Source: CAVXNB01 sp963763085
Lineage (GTDB): Bacteria > Actinomycetota > Acidimicrobiia > Acidimicrobiales > Bog-793
Direction: 5' to 3'
Assembly: GCA_963763085.1 (NCBI GenBank)
Contig: CAVXNB010000007.1
Coordinates: forward strand, 1 to 35,203
Length of the DNA: 35,203 nt
The stretch's first letter is position 1; each line of letters starts with the position of its first letter. Of the stretch, positions 16,209 through 24,199 are shown in pieces. The notes under the pieces were generated by a model. That model did no database searches. It was not told the origin of the DNA and worked only from the letters and a program-made list of their open reading frames with translations. The translations under genes and the position numbers were made by a program.

Positions 16209-16955
16209 CTAGGCGCCGTAAATCAGCTGGCCGCCGTTGACGCCGATGGTCTGCCCGGTGAGGTAGGAAGCCTCCTCTGATGCCAGGAACGCCACGACAG
16301 CAGCCATCTCCGAGGCCTGGCCCCAGCGTCCAAGGGGGATCCGTCTCGAATCCTCGGCTATGTCGGCGTCGTCGTAGTCGGCCGCCATCCGGGTTCTCAC
16401 GCTGCCGGGTGCGATCGTGTTGACGCAGAGCCCGGCGTGACCGAACTCGTGGGCGAGATTCCTGGCGAACGCGGCGACGGCTCCTTTTGCCGCCACGTAG
16501 GCGTACGAGTGCCCTTCTCCCTGCTGGCCCCAGATCGATCCCACGACGATGATCCGCCCCGAAGGGCTGCGGAGCAGCCACGGCATGCACGCCCGCGTGA
16601 CGTTGAGGCAACCACCGAGATGCACGTCGAGAGTGCGGCGCCAGTCGTCGTCATCGGTATCCAGCAGGCCGGTGGCGGAGTGGATCGTGCCGGCGTTGCT
16701 CACCACGACGTCGATCCGGCCCCAGGCGGCTCCGATCTGCTCGGCGACGGCTTCGACTTCGGCCCTGCGGGCGACGTCGGCCGGCGCGGCGAGCGCCTGA
16801 CCACCAGCCTCGAGCACGGCCTGTGTGGTCGCGCGGGCCGCGGCCTCGTCGATGTCGTTCACGGCGACCCGCAATCCTCGCCCTGCAAGAACAAGGCAGT
16901 GCTCCCGCCCCATCCCGAGGCCGCCTCCGGTGACGAGCGCCACCCGCTCGGTCAC
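16209..16955 (-). CDS. Short-chain dehydrogenase/reductase (SDR), classical type
   Basis: A 248-residue NAD(P)-dependent oxidoreductase. The cofactor motif is TGGGLGMG (residues 9-16), followed by NDID at the end of the second strand, whose acidic residue favours NAD(H). NAG is at 87-89. The catalytic Ser140 (VGSIWG), Tyr153 and Lys157 (YVAAK) are all present, and the C-terminal GQTIGVNGGQLIYG is typical. It may oxidise a hydroxyl or 3-hydroxyacyl group in the same route as the neighbouring hydrolase and thiolase-like enzyme. It begins 31 bases after the SBP4 stop, in the same direction. Confidence 0.92.
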   Translation of the reverse strand: MTERVALVTGGGLGMGREHCLVLAGRGLRVAVNDIDEAAARATTQAVLEAGGQALAAPADVARRAEVEAVAEQIGAAWGRIDVVVSNAGTIHSATGLLDTDDDDWRRTLDVHLGGCLNVTRACMPWLLRSPSGRIIVVGSIWGQQGEGHSYAYVAAKGAVAAFARNLAHEFGHAGLCVNTIAPGSVRTRMAADYDDADIAEDSRRIPLGRWGQASEMAAVVAFLASEEASYLTGQTIGVNGGQLIYGA

Positions 16956-16986
16956 GACGGGCCCGCTCCACGAATCTCCACCCTGA

Positions 16987-18609
16987 TCACGTCAGCCACA
17001 GATTGCGAAAGTCACCGTTCGCCAGCGGGACACCGGTCTTGTCGTGAACGCCACCACGGACGTTCCCCCCGTACGCATTCACCGCCGGAACGAAATACGG
17101 AATGATGTAGCCGCCGTCGGTGTAGTCGATCTCCATCATCTCGTGCACGACATCGGCCCGCTTTCCCTCGTCGATGAGGGCCAGAGCCTGGTGGTAGAGG
17201 TCGTTGTAGCGTGGGTTGGCGAACTTCGTCTCACTGAAGGCAGCCCCCTTGATGGTCGATTCACCGCATTGCACCAGATATGGGGTGTAGTACCAGTAGT
17301 CCTGGCTGAAGTCCCACTGGAGATAGTTGGACCCGAAGAATTCGGTCGGCGTGACCTGTTTCAGTTGAACGTTGAAGCCGGCGGAATCAGCCTGCTGTTT
17401 CAGCACCTGCGCCGCGCTCACGGTGCCGGCGGCGATGTCAGAGGTCACGAGCTCGACGGTGAGCCCTTCCCGGCCGGCCTTCTTCAGCAGGCTCTTGGCT
17501 TGGGCGATGTCCTGCACACGTTGGGGTATCGAGTGGTCGTAGGTCGGGTCGTACGGCGCAAAGAGGTCGTTGCCGAGAAGGCCGGCGCCGCTGAAGACCG
17601 AATCCCGCATCTGAGGTCGGTCGAGGGCAAGCCGCATCGCTTGCCGCACCCGGACGTCGTTGAACGGCGGCTTGTCCGTCCGCATCGTGAACGGCGTGAA
17701 GAACCCCGTGTCCGAAACGATGACCTGGATCCCACTCGACTCCAGCTCCGAGACGACGCTCGTGGAGTCGAGATTGGCTACGTCGATGTTGTGCGCCTGG
17801 AGCGCGTTCAGCTGTGTGACCGGGTCCGCGTAGTCGGTGATGATCAGCTCGTCGAGGTACGGCTGTCCGGTGACCCAATAGTTGTCGTTTCGGGTGAACA
17901 CGCTTTGAACGCCGGGAGAGAAGCTCTCGTACTTGAACGGTCCCGTCCCGATCGGATGCTTCGGGTTGTAGCCGACCGGCACGATGTAGAAGTAGAACCC
18001 CGGCTGAACCTGGGGAAACGTCGCAAAGGGAGCGTTACAGGTGAATCTGACCGTGCGCGCGTCCAGTGCCTTCATGCCGTGGAACTCGAGCGGAGTGAGG
18101 GACGTGGCGCCGAACAGGGGCGACTTCGGGTTCAAGATCCGCTGGAAGCTGAATATGACGTCTTCGGCTTGCAACGGCTTGCCGTTGTGGAACGTGATCC
18201 CGTCCCGGACGCGGACGGTCCACTCCGTGGCGTCGCTGTTCGGCGTCATCTCCTCTGCAAGCCACATCACGATCTGAGCGTTGTGGTCGAGCACCGTCAG
18301 TGGCTCGTTGAGCTGGGGAATCCGTGCGAAGTCGACCGCGTTCACGCCGATCTGAGCGTCGAGGGTGTCCGAGGAACCTCCGCCGGTGAAGCCGACTCGC
18401 AGCTGCCCGCCTCGTTTCGGCTTCGGCATGGTCGTCGAGGAGCCCGCGGCCGTGGTCGAACCTGCCGGCGATGCGCTCGTCCCGCATCCTCCGAGGGAGA
18501 CCTCGAGGGCCGTTGCGGCCGCCGCACCGATCGCTCCCTTCAGAAGGGTCCGTCTGGACAGCACGGACTCGACACCTCGTCGGAGAACGCTCTCACTGTC
18601 CTGGGTCAT
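16987..18609 (-). CDS. ABC transporter substrate-binding lipoprotein, family 5 (SBP4)
   Basis: An intact 540-residue family-5 solute-binding protein. A longer leader precedes the twin-arginine motif LSRRTLLKGAIG (Arg19-Arg20), and lipobox LGGC places the lipid on Cys42, followed by a Ser/Thr/Ala linker. Core motifs are EWTVRVRDGITFHNGK, AEDVIFSFQRILNPKSP, HPIGTGPFKYESFSPG and DKPPFNDVRVRQAMRLALDR. It is clearly related to SBP1-3 but less close than SBP2 is to SBP3. Its start overlaps the end of the amidohydrolase gene by 17 bases, so the two are co-translated. This ties binding of a compound to its hydrolysis. As with SBP1-3, no permease is near. Confidence 0.93.
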   Translation of the reverse strand: MTQDSESVLRRGVESVLSRRTLLKGAIGAAAATALEVSLGGCGTSASPAGSTTAAGSSTTMPKPKRGGQLRVGFTGGGSSDTLDAQIGVNAVDFARIPQLNEPLTVLDHNAQIVMWLAEEMTPNSDATEWTVRVRDGITFHNGKPLQAEDVIFSFQRILNPKSPLFGATSLTPLEFHGMKALDARTVRFTCNAPFATFPQVQPGFYFYIVPVGYNPKHPIGTGPFKYESFSPGVQSVFTRNDNYWVTGQPYLDELIITDYADPVTQLNALQAHNIDVANLDSTSVVSELESSGIQVIVSDTGFFTPFTMRTDKPPFNDVRVRQAMRLALDRPQMRDSVFSGAGLLGNDLFAPYDPTYDHSIPQRVQDIAQAKSLLKKAGREGLTVELVTSDIAAGTVSAAQVLKQQADSAGFNVQLKQVTPTEFFGSNYLQWDFSQDYWYYTPYLVQCGESTIKGAAFSETKFANPRYNDLYHQALALIDEGKRADVVHEMMEIDYTDGGYIIPYFVPAVNAYGGNVRGGVHDKTGVPLANGDFRNLWLT

Positions 18610-20038
18610 GGCTCATCATCCGTCTTCTCCTGCTTTCTTCAAAGTGAGGCTGGATCCGGGCTGCGACGCCGGTGCGCTCGAGGACGTCGTGACTGCTGTC
18701 CATCCACTCGCGCGCCGCTCGCCGCCCCGCGTCGAGGAGCGACTCCTCGTCGGCGAGCTGCAGGCTGCCGCCGGCGTAGACGATGCGGCCGTCGACGATG
18801 GTATGGGTGAGGTTTCTCGACTTGGCCCGGTAGACGATGGTCTCGAAGTAGTTCGTGTTCGGCACGAGCTGGGCGTCGTCGAGGTTGAGCACGATGAGAT
18901 CGGCCCGCTTTCCAACCTCGATGGTGCCGATCTCATGGTCCAGCCCGAGGGCACGAGCTCCGCCCACCGTCGCCACGCGCAACAGCTCGTACGCTTTCAG
19001 CTGGAAGCCGTCCTCGCCCCGGACGAAGTTGGCGCTGTAGATCGAGTAGCGAAGCTCCTCGAGCACGTCCATCGAGAAGCAGTCCGTCCCGTACCCAAGC
19101 GTTATCCCGCTCTCGAGCAGCTTGTCGATCTTGGCGTAGGAGTGGCACGCCATCATGATCGTGGGCGTCCAGCTCATTCCCATCCCGCTGGCGGCCGCAA
19201 TCGCGATCTCCTCGTCGTCGATCCACACCATGTGGGCCGCCTGGACCCTCGGCGAGAGAAACCCGATCTCGTCGAGGTAGTAGATCGAGCCGCGATAGCC
19301 CTTCTTCCGCACCTGCGCGATCTCGGCTTGGCTCTGCGCGACATGGATCAGCATCTTCACGTCGAGCTCTTCGGCAGCCCGGGAGCACTCGAGCAGCATC
19401 TCGGTGTCCAACGTGTCCGGGGTGTGCGGCCCCAGGCACGGGACCACTCTCGGATGGCCGCGCCAGCTCTCGATGAAGGCGAGGTTCTCGTCCAGGCCCC
19501 GTTGGAACTCCGCGCGGTCGTAGGTGAGCTCGTAGGCGCGCGCCGCCCGGTCGTAGCGGGGTGGAGAGTCCTTTGCATAGCCGATGATCCGATTGGCTAC
19601 CAGCGACCGTATGCCGACTTTCTCGGCCGCTTCGGCTACGGCGGCCGGGAAGAACTCGTCGTTGCCGAGCGTGGTGACGCCGCCTCGCAATGCGTCCCAG
19701 TAGCCGAGGCAGGCGCCGGCGTAAGTGATCTCCGGGGTGTAGAGGCCCTCCATCGGAAACCAGATCTCATACAGGGCGGTGATGATGTTCTCGTCGTCAC
19801 ACACGGTGCCGAACAGGTGAGCACCGACGTGGCTGTGGGTGTCGACGAATCCCGGCATCACGACGGCATCGGGATCCGAGATGACAGTCGGACTGACGTA
19901 GTCATCGTCGGCGTCGGCAGCGGGTCCGGCGTAGACGATCTGCCCGCCGGCGACGGCAATCAGCGCGTCGTAAGTGACGACCGGCCCCGTCATGGGGAGC
20001 ATCGCGCCAGTGCGGACGACCAGATCCACCTGCCGCAT
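18593..20038 (-). CDS. Amidohydrolase of the TrzA/AtzA-like (metal-dependent hydrolase) family
   Basis: A 481-residue enzyme with the metal site of subtype-III amidohydrolases: HxH in FVDTHSHVGAHLF (His68, His70), His232 in LIHVAQSQAEI, His269 in AAHMVWIDDEE and Asp319 in YGTDCFSMD. The ends (VDLVVRTGAMLPM and IVDGRIVYAGGSLQ) form the usual beta-sandwich. Relatives remove chloride or amino groups from triazines, purines and pterins or hydrolyse amides. ATG 20038 is chosen because it lies 6 bases after AGGGGAGGTGGGG; a GTG 12 bases earlier overlaps that site. Promoter candidate at 20064-20092. Overlaps SBP4 by 17 bases. Confidence 0.9.
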   Translation of the reverse strand: MRQVDLVVRTGAMLPMTGPVVTYDALIAVAGGQIVYAGPAADADDDYVSPTVISDPDAVVMPGFVDTHSHVGAHLFGTVCDDENIITALYEIWFPMEGLYTPEITYAGACLGYWDALRGGVTTLGNDEFFPAAVAEAAEKVGIRSLVANRIIGYAKDSPPRYDRAARAYELTYDRAEFQRGLDENLAFIESWRGHPRVVPCLGPHTPDTLDTEMLLECSRAAEELDVKMLIHVAQSQAEIAQVRKKGYRGSIYYLDEIGFLSPRVQAAHMVWIDDEEIAIAAASGMGMSWTPTIMMACHSYAKIDKLLESGITLGYGTDCFSMDVLEELRYSIYSANFVRGEDGFQLKAYELLRVATVGGARALGLDHEIGTIEVGKRADLIVLNLDDAQLVPNTNYFETIVYRAKSRNLTHTIVDGRIVYAGGSLQLADEESLLDAGRRAAREWMDSSHDVLERTGVAARIQPHFEESRRRRMMSHDPGQ

Positions 20039-20063
20039 CCGGGACCCCACCTCCCCTTTTTTA

Positions 20064-20092
20064 ATAATACGAAACTATTGTCACACTATCAG
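20064..20092 (-). promoter_or_regulatory. Candidate promoter of the amidohydrolase-SBP4 genes
   Basis: On the minus strand CTGATA (20092-20087), 17 bases and TATTAT (20069-20064) form a promoter about 26 bases before the amidohydrolase ATG. The spacer contains GTGACAATA (20084-20076), one mismatch from the GTAACAATA in the SBP2/SBP3 motifs. The surrounding 20039-20158 interval is the most AT-rich stretch nearby and holds no gene. Confidence 0.45.
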
Positions 20093-20158
20093 TCCGGTTG
20101 AATGCGGCAATGTCCGGTGGCTGCGCGCCAGAGTCGCCGGTCTCGGCGTGACGGGCCA

Positions 20159-20806
20159 CTAGCGGAGGGCGGTGCCGAGCTCGACCGCCGCCGCGTCGAC
20201 AAGGAGCTCGAACATGCGGTCGCGCGACATGCGCTCGGGTTCGATGAGCGCCCGCACGCGCATCCCCTCTATGGCCGCGGTCAGCCGGTCGACGACATCG
20301 TCGGGGGTGCTCCGCGGCTTGAAGTGGCCCGAAGCGATGCCGTCGCGGATGCTGTTCGAGAAAGGTTCACGGAACCGGTCGTAGATCCCCGCGTACTGGG
20401 CGCGGAAGGCGGGGTCTCGATCACACAGCGACCAGAACTCGATCCAGATCCGCCACTGCACCTCGTGCCACCCTTCCATCTCGAACGAGGCCATGCGGAG
20501 CAAGGCCAGAAGGCGGCGAACCGGGTTCGCCTCGGTGGCCGCCGTCTGCTCCCAGTCGGCGATCCACCGGTCGGTGCAGAATTCGAACGCCGCCGCCATC
20601 AGAGCGTCGCGCGACTCGAAGTAGTGCTGGATCAGCCCGACTGACACCTCGGCCGCCCGGGCGACGTCGACGAGCCGGGTCCGCTCGGCGCCACGCTCGC
20701 TGATGACCCTCGCCGTGGCGTACAGGACCTGCGCCCGCCGATCGCTCACCCGCAGCGTCCGGCGCGTCAGCTCGGCGGCGTCCAGGTCACCGGAATCGAC
20801 ACCCAC
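20159..20806 (-). CDS. TetR-family transcriptional regulator
   Basis: A 215-residue regulator. The N-terminal helix-turn-helix reads RAQVLYATARVISERGAERT, RLVDVARAAEVSVGLIQHYF and ESRDALMAAAF. The rest is the helical ligand-binding and dimer domain, with VQWRIWIEFWSLCDRDPAFR typical of TetR C-terminal domains. GTG 20806 is used, but another GTG at about 20750, nearer the DNA-binding helices, is possible; neither has a strong ribosome site. It follows the second M16 peptidase gene by 32 bases on the same strand and so may be the last gene of the liv-peptidase operon and its regulator (inference). Confidence 0.85.
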   Translation of the reverse strand: MGVDSGDLDAAELTRRTLRVSDRRAQVLYATARVISERGAERTRLVDVARAAEVSVGLIQHYFESRDALMAAAFEFCTDRWIADWEQTAATEANPVRRLLALLRMASFEMEGWHEVQWRIWIEFWSLCDRDPAFRAQYAGIYDRFREPFSNSIRDGIASGHFKPRSTPDDVVDRLTAAIEGMRVRALIEPERMSRDRMFELLVDAAAVELGTALR

Positions 20807-20838
20807 AGCGAGCGAAGATACAGGCCTTGCGGGTCGAC

Positions 20839-22203
20839 CTAGCGGTGCACCGTGACCGGACGGGCCTCGACCTCGCCGACCAGCGCCAGCGACCCGCCCA
20901 CGAGGCCGGCATCGCCGACCACCACCGTCACCATCTGCGACGGCGCCAGCAGGCGGCCGGCGGCCTCGTCTACGTCGCTCAGCTTGGCCCGTTTCAGCGC
21001 AATCGCGTACCGGCTCAGGTATCCAGGGTCCAGACCCACGACGGCGAAGCGGACGAGCGAGCTCGCCAGCCCGCTCTGGGTGGCCGTCTCGAACAACAGC
21101 GCCCCGAGCGCGTAGCGCCGGGCGGACTCGAGCTCGTCGGCGGTCACGCCCTGGATGGCGATCCGCCCGAGCTCGTAGCGGGTCTCGAGCAGGGAGGCGG
21201 CCGTGGACTCGGTCGCGACGTCTGCGTGGATGACGAACGACGATCCCGCCCGCCCGTGGTCGAAGCTCGTCCTCGGCGAGTACGTGTAGCCGTTCCGCTC
21301 GCGCAGGTTCTCCACGAGGCGCGAGGCGAACATCCCGCCGAAGATCAGGTTCGCGAGCGCCGTCGCCGGCCACCAGGGATCGGTGCGGGTCGGAGCGTCG
21401 CGGGCGATGCGGATGTTGCTCTGGGCCGCGCCCGGACGGTCGAACAGCTGCAGCGGGCCGAGCCGCACCGTGGGCAGCGGGTCGAGCGGCGCGGCGGTGG
21501 CGGCGCCCGCGGCGCGTGCGAGCCACGGCTCGAATGCGCTCGACGCCGCGGCGAGCGCCCTGCGCGGCGTCACGTCGCCGACCATCACGAAGTGGCCCAA
21601 CCCCGGCACGAAGATCTCGTCGTGAAGGCTCCGCAGCTGCGCCGCGCCCACTCTTCGCAGCGCCCCGGGGCTCGGGAGGCCCGAGGCGTACGGGTGACCG
21701 CGATGCAGCCGCCGGGCCAGCTCCTCGTCGGCGATGACGTCCGGCTGGCTGAGCGCGATCAGGACCTGGTCCGCCATCCGATCCCGATCGGCGGCGACCT
21801 CGTGGCCCGGGTACGTGGCGCCGGCGAGCACCTCGCCCACCAGAGCGAGCATCTCGGCGAGGTGCTCGGAGAGGACCGAGGCGGAGATCGACATCCAGTC
21901 GCCTGCGACGCTGGCGGTGAGGTAGCCGCCGATCCGCTGCACCGCCGAGGCGAGGCCGGCCCGGTCGTGTCGGTCGGTACCGGCGAGGATCGACTCCGAC
22001 AGCACCATCGCCGCCGCGGGCTTGGCGATGACGTCTGCACCCAACAAGAAACCAAGTCTCAGATCCACCATCGGGACGCCCCCCCGGCGGGCCACGATGG
22101 CGTGCAGTTCCCGACCGAGGGTCTCCTCGACGACGCTCGGCGCTCTCGGGGCGCGCGTCGGGCCGACGGCGGGGCGCCCGCCGGTGCCGGTCGAGGGGAT
22201 CAC
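20839..22203 (-). CDS. M16-family peptidase, non-catalytic subunit
   Basis: A 454-residue M16-fold protein lacking the HxxEH zinc motif (the matching N-terminal region reads VEETLGRELHAIVARRGGVP). It keeps the C-terminal arginine/tyrosine region LRERNGYTYSP (about residues 300-310), which in M16B heterodimers comes from the inactive alpha subunit and helps hold the substrate. FVMVGDVTP and VVGDAGLVGG are fold-typical strands. Its GTG overlaps the stop of the catalytic subunit gene (GTGA), fitting a two-subunit enzyme in 1:1 ratio. With the gene at 22200-23486 it should form one peptidase. No signal peptide is seen, so it is probably cytoplasmic. Confidence 0.88.
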   Translation of the reverse strand: MIPSTGTGGRPAVGPTRAPRAPSVVEETLGRELHAIVARRGGVPMVDLRLGFLLGADVIAKPAAAMVLSESILAGTDRHDRAGLASAVQRIGGYLTASVAGDWMSISASVLSEHLAEMLALVGEVLAGATYPGHEVAADRDRMADQVLIALSQPDVIADEELARRLHRGHPYASGLPSPGALRRVGAAQLRSLHDEIFVPGLGHFVMVGDVTPRRALAAASSAFEPWLARAAGAATAAPLDPLPTVRLGPLQLFDRPGAAQSNIRIARDAPTRTDPWWPATALANLIFGGMFASRLVENLRERNGYTYSPRTSFDHGRAGSSFVIHADVATESTAASLLETRYELGRIAIQGVTADELESARRYALGALLFETATQSGLASSLVRFAVVGLDPGYLSRYAIALKRAKLSDVDEAAGRLLAPSQMVTVVVGDAGLVGGSLALVGEVEARPVTVHR

Positions 22204-23486
22204 GAGTCGTCCTCCGGTCGCAGTTCGAGGACGGCGCGGTGCTGGCCGAGCAGGTCTGCGGCCGCGGCTGCCACCGCTCCAGGACCGACGCCCGCGATCA
22301 GCCCGGGTATCTCGTTCACGAGCTCGGCGCGCCCGTGCACGACCTCGGCGCTGGCGAGGGCGAGCGCGCGGTTCATCACCGGGTCGAGCGAGCCCCAGTG
22401 GCTCGAGGCCGCGGACGCGGACACGCGGGCGAGCTCGTCGTCGGTGGGCCCATCGCCGGCGAGGCGTTCGAGCTCCTCGTCCACGACGGCGAGCAGCGCG
22501 TCGGTGCTGGCTACGCCCGGGTGGAAGACGATCACCTGGAACAGGACCGGGTCGCGCATCGTGAAAGTGTCGCCGCCGAGGACTCCGATCATGCAGGCGA
22601 GATCCGTGACGGTGCGGTCGTGATGTATGAGGCGTGTGCGCAGGCGGCTCGCATCCCCGTCGGAGAGGACGTTCGCCAGCACGACGTACGCGACGTAATC
22701 CTCGGTCCGCGAGACCGGGTCGGGCACCCGGTAGCCGGCCGCGAAAGCGGGCTGGGGAATGAGCGGGTCCTTGACGATCTTCCGCCGGTCCTTGGAGAGG
22801 TACGGCTCGGCGAACGACCGGGGAGGAGGTGCCGGGCGCGGCGCGATGACTCCGAAGTACCGGTCTGCGAGCTCGACGACGTCCCCGACGGCGCAGTCGC
22901 CGGCGACGACCAGGACCGCGTTCGCGGGGGCGTAGAACCTCTTGTAGAAGTCGGCGGCGTCGTCGAGCGTCGCCTCCTCTAGATGGGCGAAGTCGCCGTA
23001 GCCGTTGTGGGCGTTCGGGTAGGTGTCGAAGGCGAGCGCCGGCAAGGGGATCCACGGAAAGCCTCCGTAGGGCCGGTTGAGAACGTTGACCTTGATCTCC
23101 TCCTCCACGACCGAGACCTGGTTGCGAAGGTTCTCCTCAGTGAGCGCCAGCGCACCCATGCGGTCGGCCTCGAGCCAGAGCGCGAGCTCGAGCCCTCCCG
23201 AAGGGAGCGCCTCGTAGTAGGCCGTGAGGTCGGGGCGCGTGTGCCCGTTGAGGACCCCGCCGGCGCCCTGAATCAGCTGGAAGTGTTCGATCTTCTCGAC
23301 GTGGGCGGAGCCTTGGAACATCAGGTGTTCGAAGAGGTGAGCGAAGCCTGTCCGCCCCTCCGGCTCGGATCGGAAGCCGACCTCGTAGACGACCGCGACC
23401 GCGACGAGGGGGCTGGAGCGGTCCGCCGCCACGAGCACCCGGAGTCCGTTGCCGAGCGTGGAGCGCTCGAATTGGGCGAGGGTCAT
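22200..23486 (-). CDS. M16-family zinc peptidase, catalytic subunit
   Basis: A 428-residue pitrilysin-type metallopeptidase. The inverted zinc motif HLFEH is at residues 50-54 (AHLFEHLMFQGS), and the third ligand is Glu130 in VVEEEIKVN, 76 residues later as the family requires. Such enzymes degrade short or unfolded peptides inside a closed chamber. Together with the adjacent non-catalytic subunit it looks like an M16B heterodimer. The ATG overlaps the livF stop (ATGA), so it is translationally coupled to the branched-chain-type ABC transporter. This suggests that the transporter imports peptides or peptide-like compounds which this enzyme then cuts (inference). Confidence 0.93.
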   Translation of the reverse strand: MTLAQFERSTLGNGLRVLVAADRSSPLVAVAVVYEVGFRSEPEGRTGFAHLFEHLMFQGSAHVEKIEHFQLIQGAGGVLNGHTRPDLTAYYEALPSGGLELALWLEADRMGALALTEENLRNQVSVVEEEIKVNVLNRPYGGFPWIPLPALAFDTYPNAHNGYGDFAHLEEATLDDAADFYKRFYAPANAVLVVAGDCAVGDVVELADRYFGVIAPRPAPPPRSFAEPYLSKDRRKIVKDPLIPQPAFAAGYRVPDPVSRTEDYVAYVVLANVLSDGDASRLRTRLIHHDRTVTDLACMIGVLGGDTFTMRDPVLFQVIVFHPGVASTDALLAVVDEELERLAGDGPTDDELARVSASAASSHWGSLDPVMNRALALASAEVVHGRAELVNEIPGLIAGVGPGAVAAAAADLLGQHRAVLELRPEDDS

Positions 23487-24199
23487 GCCCCGATGTCCTC
23501 CCCGAGGTAGGCCATGCGCACCCGGTCATCACGCAACAGCACGGCCGCCGAGTCCTGCAGCACGATCTTCCCCGTCTCGAGCACGTAGCCCCGATCGGCC
23601 AGCTGAAGGGCCTTGGCCGCGTTCTGCTCCACCAGGAGGACGGTGACACCCTGATCACGGATGGTCTTCAAGATCTCGAAGATCGTCCGGACGAACAGCG
23701 GCGCCAGCCCCATCGATGGCTCGTCCAGGAGCAGCAGCCTCGGCTCTGCCATGAGGGCCCGGCCGATGGCGAGCATCTGCTGCTCGCCGCCCGAGAGGTT
23801 GCCCCCCTGCTGCTTGCGACGCTCCCTCAGGATCGGGAAGAGCTCGTAGACGTGATCCATCTTCGCGGCCTGGCCGTGCGGCTTGTTGAACGCTCCGACC
23901 TCGAGGTTCTCGAGCACGGTCATCTGGGGGAAGATCCGGCGACCCTCGGGGACGAGACTGATCCCGAGATCGACGATCCTGTGCGCCGCCATGCGCGAGA
24001 TGTCGACACCGTCGAAACGGACCCCGCCCAGGGCGGCGTGGTGCAGCCCCGAGATCATCCGGAGCGTGGTCGTCTTGCCGGCGCCGTTCGCGCCGAGCAG
24101 CGTGACGATCTCGCCCTGTTCGACCACGATCGTGAAGTCCTTCAGGGCTGGAACGACGCCGTAGCGGACCTCGGCGCCTGAGACCTCGAGCAGCGCCAT
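23483..24199 (-). CDS. livF: Branched-chain amino-acid-type ABC transporter ATPase LivF
   Basis: A 238-residue ATPase with Walker A LLGANGAGKTTTLR, Q-loop region PEGRRIFPQMTVLENL, signature NLSGGEQQMLAIGRAL, Walker B LLLDEPSMGLAP and switch residues in VTVLLVEQN. The LVPEGRRIFPQMTV stretch is diagnostic of LivF. ATG 24199 overlaps the livG stop (TGATG), and its own stop overlaps the M16 peptidase start. With LivG it powers the LivH-LivM permease at the cytoplasmic face. Liv systems take branched-chain amino acids but also amides, urea and aromatic acids, so the substrate is open. Confidence 0.95.
   Translation of the reverse strand: MALLEVSGAEVRYGVVPALKDFTIVVEQGEIVTLLGANGAGKTTTLRMISGLHHAALGGVRFDGVDISRMAAHRIVDLGISLVPEGRRIFPQMTVLENLEVGAFNKPHGQAAKMDHVYELFPILRERRKQQGGNLSGGEQQMLAIGRALMAEPRLLLLDEPSMGLAPLFVRTIFEILKTIRDQGVTVLLVEQNAAKALQLADRGYVLETGKIVLQDSAAVLLRDDRVRMAYLGEDIGA

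Noticed and set aside
17044..18810. Long open plus-strand frame (588 codons) opposite SBP4
   Set aside because: It mirrors the SBP4 gene; composition is Arg/Val/His-rich with no motif, typical of antisense frames in GC-rich DNA.
18365..20101. Long open plus-strand frame opposite the amidohydrolase
   Set aside because: The opposite strand has a complete metal site and family length; this frame has no recognisable domain.
20827..22623. 598-codon plus-strand frame opposite the M16 genes
   Set aside because: Antisense shadow; both minus-strand genes have M16 motifs and overlapping starts and stops.
22200..23055. Long minus-strand frame continuing upstream of the second M16 gene (to 23055)
   Set aside because: The upstream part is a shadow of the first M16 gene; the true start is the GTG at 22203 overlapping its stop.
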